NCBI RefSeq assembly: GCF_902635505.1
Contig: NC_045430.1
Coordinates: forward strand, 280,115,181-280,179,180
Reading direction: 5' to 3'
Source: Sarcophilus harrisii
Taxonomy: Eukaryota > Chordata > Mammalia > Dasyuromorphia > Dasyuridae
DNA length: 64,000 nucleotides
This document shows, one piece after another, positions 61,801-64,000 of this stretch. The notes beneath the pieces are model-generated. The model had not been told where the DNA came from, did not search any database, and saw only the letters and a list, made by a program, of their open reading frames with translations. Position 1 is the stretch's first letter. Every line of letters starts with the position of its first letter. The position numbers were made by a program, and so were the translations under genes.

Positions 61801-62369
61801 CTTGCATTACTTGACCTTCACTGGTTTAAGACTTGAATAATAATTTTAGAAAAAATACTTTCTACTGTGAAAGGCAAAGTGACAGCTGGGAGTCAGGAAA
61901 ATCTGATTTCAGTTTGATAGATTTTTGACAAATACTAGCTGAGTAATTATGGGAAAGTCCCATACCCCCTCAGTGTTCTCGGTCAATTCTCTCAGACCAT
62001 TGCTTGCCAAAGAGTTGGAGATTAGCATCAACAGATAGATTGCCTGCCCCAGGATACCAATGAAATCACAATTCTAAAACTACAAAATTGATTAATCCTG
62101 TTAAGTAAGTAGTTAATAGCAAATGAAGGCAGTAAAGAAGATGGAAAAGCAAAAAGCCAAAACAACTTCCACCCCAACCCCCCATTATCCCCAAAGGATA
62201 CAAAGAACAGCAACACCTGGTGATGCTTCACGGCACCGATCAGTCCCACCAGTGCGATCAGGAAGAGGAAAATGCCAACAGCAATGACCACGCCAACAAC
62301 TCGGAGGCTAGAGATCAGGCCAAAGCCAATTCCCCAAGCAGCGATCCCAATCAGCAACAGGCTAACCAA
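52889..62369 (-). CDS. TSPAN13: TSPAN13, tetraspanin 13 (exons 2-6; exon 1 outside the window)
   Basis: A four-pass membrane protein (also called NET-6). Minus-strand coding exons are 62202-62369, 58906-58986, 57511-57624, 55126-55239 and 52889-52963. They encode 183 residues, which with a 21-residue exon 1 as in human gives the 204-residue human length. Exon 2 carries the rest of TM1, the short first loop and TM2 up to KHHQVLLFF. Exon 3 gives TM3 ([13 protein letters not shown]). Exons 4 and 5 give the large extracellular loop with an N-glycosylation sequon (NNT), the CCG motif (NCCGF) and further cysteines in DTC, SC, HCSPC, six in all. Exons 5-6 give TM4, and the C-terminus is NPSAFL. All exon joins fall between codons. 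The exon 2 donor (GTATCC) is weak. The start codon and promoter are not in this window. Confidence 0.96.
53560..53820. other. Unassigned stretch in TSPAN13 intron 5, possibly an old repeat
   Basis: An open frame with 'ggacgaataagcacggatgg'-type sequence looks like decayed LINE material, but I cannot match it to a named family. It has no splice-site framing that fits TSPAN13. Confidence 0.2.
54832..54955. repeat. Tandem duplication, 62-bp unit, two copies
   Basis: 'tagaatgtataatctgtgag' at 54832 recurs as 'tagaatgtataatatgtgag' at 54894. Both are followed by 'tctcttttagttttgtc' and T-rich sequence. In TSPAN13 intron 5. Just downstream an L2-like end ('tttaataaatggttgttgat') appears. Confidence 0.85.
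55655..56520 (-). repeat. CR1/L3 LINE, minus strand, interrupted by a SINE
   Basis: Left part (55655-56050) reads on the minus strand as L3: complement of 'catgagctcactacttccc', 'cttccatagggcagctccc' and 'accctctggatgctcttgag'. Right part (about 56285-56520) resumes with complement of 'tgaccaggacaggaaataaa' and 'aggctgttgactcagattaa'. A SINE (56055-56277) splits the two exactly where the L3 would continue. In TSPAN13 intron 4. Confidence 0.7.
56055..56277 (+). repeat. Full-length marsupial SINE inside the L3 copy
   Basis: 'gggcagctgggtagcacagt', 'gatagagtacgggacctgac', 'cctcagttttctcatctgta', 'aaaggaaaatggcaaaccac' and 'acaaagagttggacacaact' cover the complete element, ending in a 'caacaacaac' tail. 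Short matching sequence (about 'atgtgg') on both sides is consistent with a target-site duplication. Confidence 0.8.
56990..57130 (-). repeat. Ancient SINE fragment, minus strand
   Basis: 'gcaagggccttagaggttgc', 'tagataaggaagctgaggtg' and 'gaatttgaactcaggactta' are the reverse complement of a mammalian tRNA-SINE. In TSPAN13 intron 4, about 380 bases from exon 4. Confidence 0.55.
58375..58508 (+). repeat. Marsupial L1 3' end, truncated
   Basis: A G-rich piece, 'ggaaatttggagcagaaggt', 'ggtcaatgttgctcgtgcat' and 'tttgtaaataaaaagctata' give the typical L1 terminus. In TSPAN13 intron 3. Confidence 0.7.
59660..59780 (+). repeat. Ancient mammal-wide repeat ('tttattaagcacctac' type)
   Basis: 'tcaattcagcaaaaactcat' and 'tccctgccctcaaagaactt' match the same old repeat. 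In TSPAN13 intron 2. Confidence 0.45.
60740..60830 (+). repeat. L2 LINE 3' end
   Basis: 'agcacatagtaggtgcttaa' followed by 'taaatgctgatcatattgaa' is a clear L2 terminus. In TSPAN13 intron 2. Confidence 0.7.
61140..61265 (+). repeat. Ancient mammal-wide repeat ('tttattaagcacctac' type)
   Basis: 'tgaagtgctgactctgtgcc', 'ctacgtgggcactgaagcc' and 'cctgcccaaggagcttcc' match the family in diverged form. Confidence 0.45.
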
Positions 62370-62599
62370 CTGCAACAAAAAAAGGGGGGGGGGGAGAAGA
62401 AATGAGATCTATTTAGAATACAAATCAAATAACATTTCCTACAAGGTTAGAAATACAAAGACAAAAATCAAACAAGCTCTGCCCTCAAAGAGCTTACATC
62501 TAGAAAAGAATTATTGTTAGAAATAGTTAACATCTGGCAAAAATCTGTCTCTAAGTACAGAGGCAAACAAGGTCATCACAGATCGAGGGCTAAAGACAA

Positions 62600-62835
62600 T
62601 GATCCAATCCTCTTAATTTGTAGAGAAGGAAACTGAGGCCGGTAGTGAATAAGTGATTTGTCCAAGGGCATACAATAAGAGTGAAACAGCTGGAATCAGA
62701 AGCCTTGAATTCGAATCTCAGCTCTACCACTTCCTATCTTAGTTGCTTAACCAAGGTAGGTCTCAGTTTCCTCATCTAGAAGATGGTAGGGTTAGATTTG
62801 ATGATGTCTGCAGAGGCTTTCCAGCTCTCAATGGC
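62600..62835. repeat. Two opposed ancient SINE pieces
   Basis: About 62605-62700 reads as minus-strand SINE ('gagaaggaaactgaggccgg'). About 62700-62835 reads as plus-strand MIR ('cttgaattcgaatctcagct', 'tctcagtttcctcatctaga'). They lie in TSPAN13 intron 1, about 240 bases from exon 2. Confidence 0.55.
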
Positions 62836-63109
62836 AGAACTGAGATCCAAATCCAGGCTCTGCAGCTTTTGCCGGCCCAAGGCTTCTCTGGATTACACCA
62901 CATTCGCAACTCACCATCTGACAACATTTTTGCTTTGGTCAAAGACAGCACATTCCAAATCAAGCAGACTTTGATCAAATGATGAGAAAAGAGAAAAAAT
63001 ATAAAGTTGCTCTTTATACTTAATGCATGTTCTGTGATCGAAGACTACTTCAAAGGATTTGTGGTGGAAAATGTCATCCCATTTGTGGATCGAAGTATAG
63101 TATTTTCAC

Positions 63110-63325
63110 CTTTTTTTGTTTGCTTGCTTTTTTCTCCCTTTTGGTCTGATTTTTCTTGCACAACATGACAAACATAGAAATATGCTGAAAAGTATTAGGT
63201 AGATATAACATATCAGATTGCTTGTGGTCTTGGAGAGAGGGAAGGAAAGGAAGGAGAGAGAAAAATTTTGGGACATAAAATCTTACTGAAACTTGGAAAA
63301 ATAAAATAAAATAAAACAAATCAGA
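63110..63325 (+). repeat. L1 3' end, truncated
   Basis: 'atatcagattgcttgtggtc' followed by a purine-rich piece, 'gagaaaaattttgggacata' and 'aaacttggaaaaataaaata' follows the marsupial L1 terminus. In TSPAN13 intron 1. Confidence 0.5.
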
Positions 63326-63724
63326 AAAAAGCAATTAATGCATATTAATTGTGTTTGCACAGTTATGTTTTTGAGCTAAGGAATCCACTACTAAACACTG
63401 ATGGGAAGTCAGCCTGGCTCGGAGAACTTTCTGCAGAAGACCACCCCTTACCATTTTCATAAACCTTGGGATAAGCAATGGGTCTGAGCAGGGAGAATGG
63501 GCAAAGAACCGTGGAGACCCCCAAACATATCCAGTGACTACAAAACTGTAAGTCATTCAGAGCTATTCTCTAGAACTCAAGAATGAGTTTGGAAAATGTG
63601 AGTGGGAGAAGATGACAATGAGAGGCAGAGTTTGAGAGACACCAGAAAGAAGTACCCAAGGCTTTTAAATAGGATCTTTAACGAGAACGGCTGCTGACGA
63701 AAGTCTGGAGATGACATATTTATA

Positions 63725-63845
63725 GAAGCATCCAATTCAACAAGCACTTGTCAGTGCCTAATACGTGGCAGGCAAAAGAGCTGGGGACACAAAGCAGCCC
63801 CTCGGGGCAGGGAGTGTACATTCTCCACTGGGACATCACCAATAT
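63725..63845 (+). repeat. Ancient mammal-wide repeat ('tttattaagcacctac' type)
   Basis: 'caattcaacaagcacttgtc', 'gcctaatacgtggcaggc', 'gctggggacacaaagcagcc' and 'agggagtgtacattctcc' match the family. The last 150 bases of the window hold nothing I recognise beyond TSPAN13 intron 1. Confidence 0.5.
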
Positions 63846-64000
63846 ACAGAGAAAGAACAGGGAGAATGTGTGCATGGTCAATGCAAAGTGATTCCACATT
63901 AGGAAGAGACTGACCAAATCAATTCTGATTTGGAGAAGACCTCTTGAAGAAGAAGACAGCATCTGAAAGAAACCATTTGAAGTGTGTGATATCCACACCC

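Overview
This is nuclear DNA from a vertebrate, and the repeat content points to a marsupial. Three spliced protein-coding genes are recognisable by reading exons directly: AGR3 (+ strand), AGR2 (+ strand) and the last five exons of TSPAN13 (- strand). The AGR and TSPAN13 proteins match what I recall of the human proteins closely. The repeats are typical of marsupials: SINEs starting 'gggcagctaggtggtgcagtgg', the marsupial-type L1 3' UTR, abundant old CR1/L3 and L2 LINEs, and MIRs. Some SINEs carry an 'acacttcct...ccccaattgc' body that I associate with Australian marsupials, but the species cannot be named by eye. No prokaryotic features, CRISPR arrays, tRNA/rRNA genes or identifiable endogenous retroviruses were seen.

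Layout. 1-10,055 is non-coding flank with L2, MIR, L1 3' UTR and SINE remnants. 10,056 to about 21,075 is AGR3: a TATA-driven non-coding exon 1, seven coding exons and a 3' UTR with an AATAAA signal. About 21,080-35,100 is the intergenic stretch between the paralogs, rich in repeats, with a ~335-bp purine tract and an L1 whose two halves are inverted. About 35,127-45,015 is AGR2 with the same exon plan. About 45,015-51,915 is intergenic. About 51,915 to the right edge is TSPAN13 on the minus strand, tail to tail with AGR2. Its exon 1 and promoter lie beyond the window, which ends inside intron 1. The gene order and orientation match human 7p21 (TSPAN13-AGR2-AGR3), read in the opposite direction.

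How the genes relate. AGR2 and AGR3 are a tandem duplicate pair of ER-resident, thioredoxin-fold, protein-disulfide-isomerase-like proteins of secretory and ciliated epithelia. Coding exons 3, 4, 6, 7 and 8 have identical lengths in the two genes (64, 53, 64, 84 and 50 nt). Exon 5 differs by one codon. TSPAN13 is an unrelated tetraspanin neighbour with conserved synteny.

The most interesting observation is that this AGR3 reads C-Q-Y-C at the thioredoxin active-site position, whereas human AGR3 has C-Q-Y-S and the AGR2 in this window keeps the usual C-P-H-S. Other points worth a second look are a very weak splice donor on AGR3 exon 2, an alternating 32/31-bp minisatellite in AGR3 intron 1, a twin-primed (inverted) L1, and several nested or tandem repeats. 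I found no evidence of an undescribed gene system beyond these.
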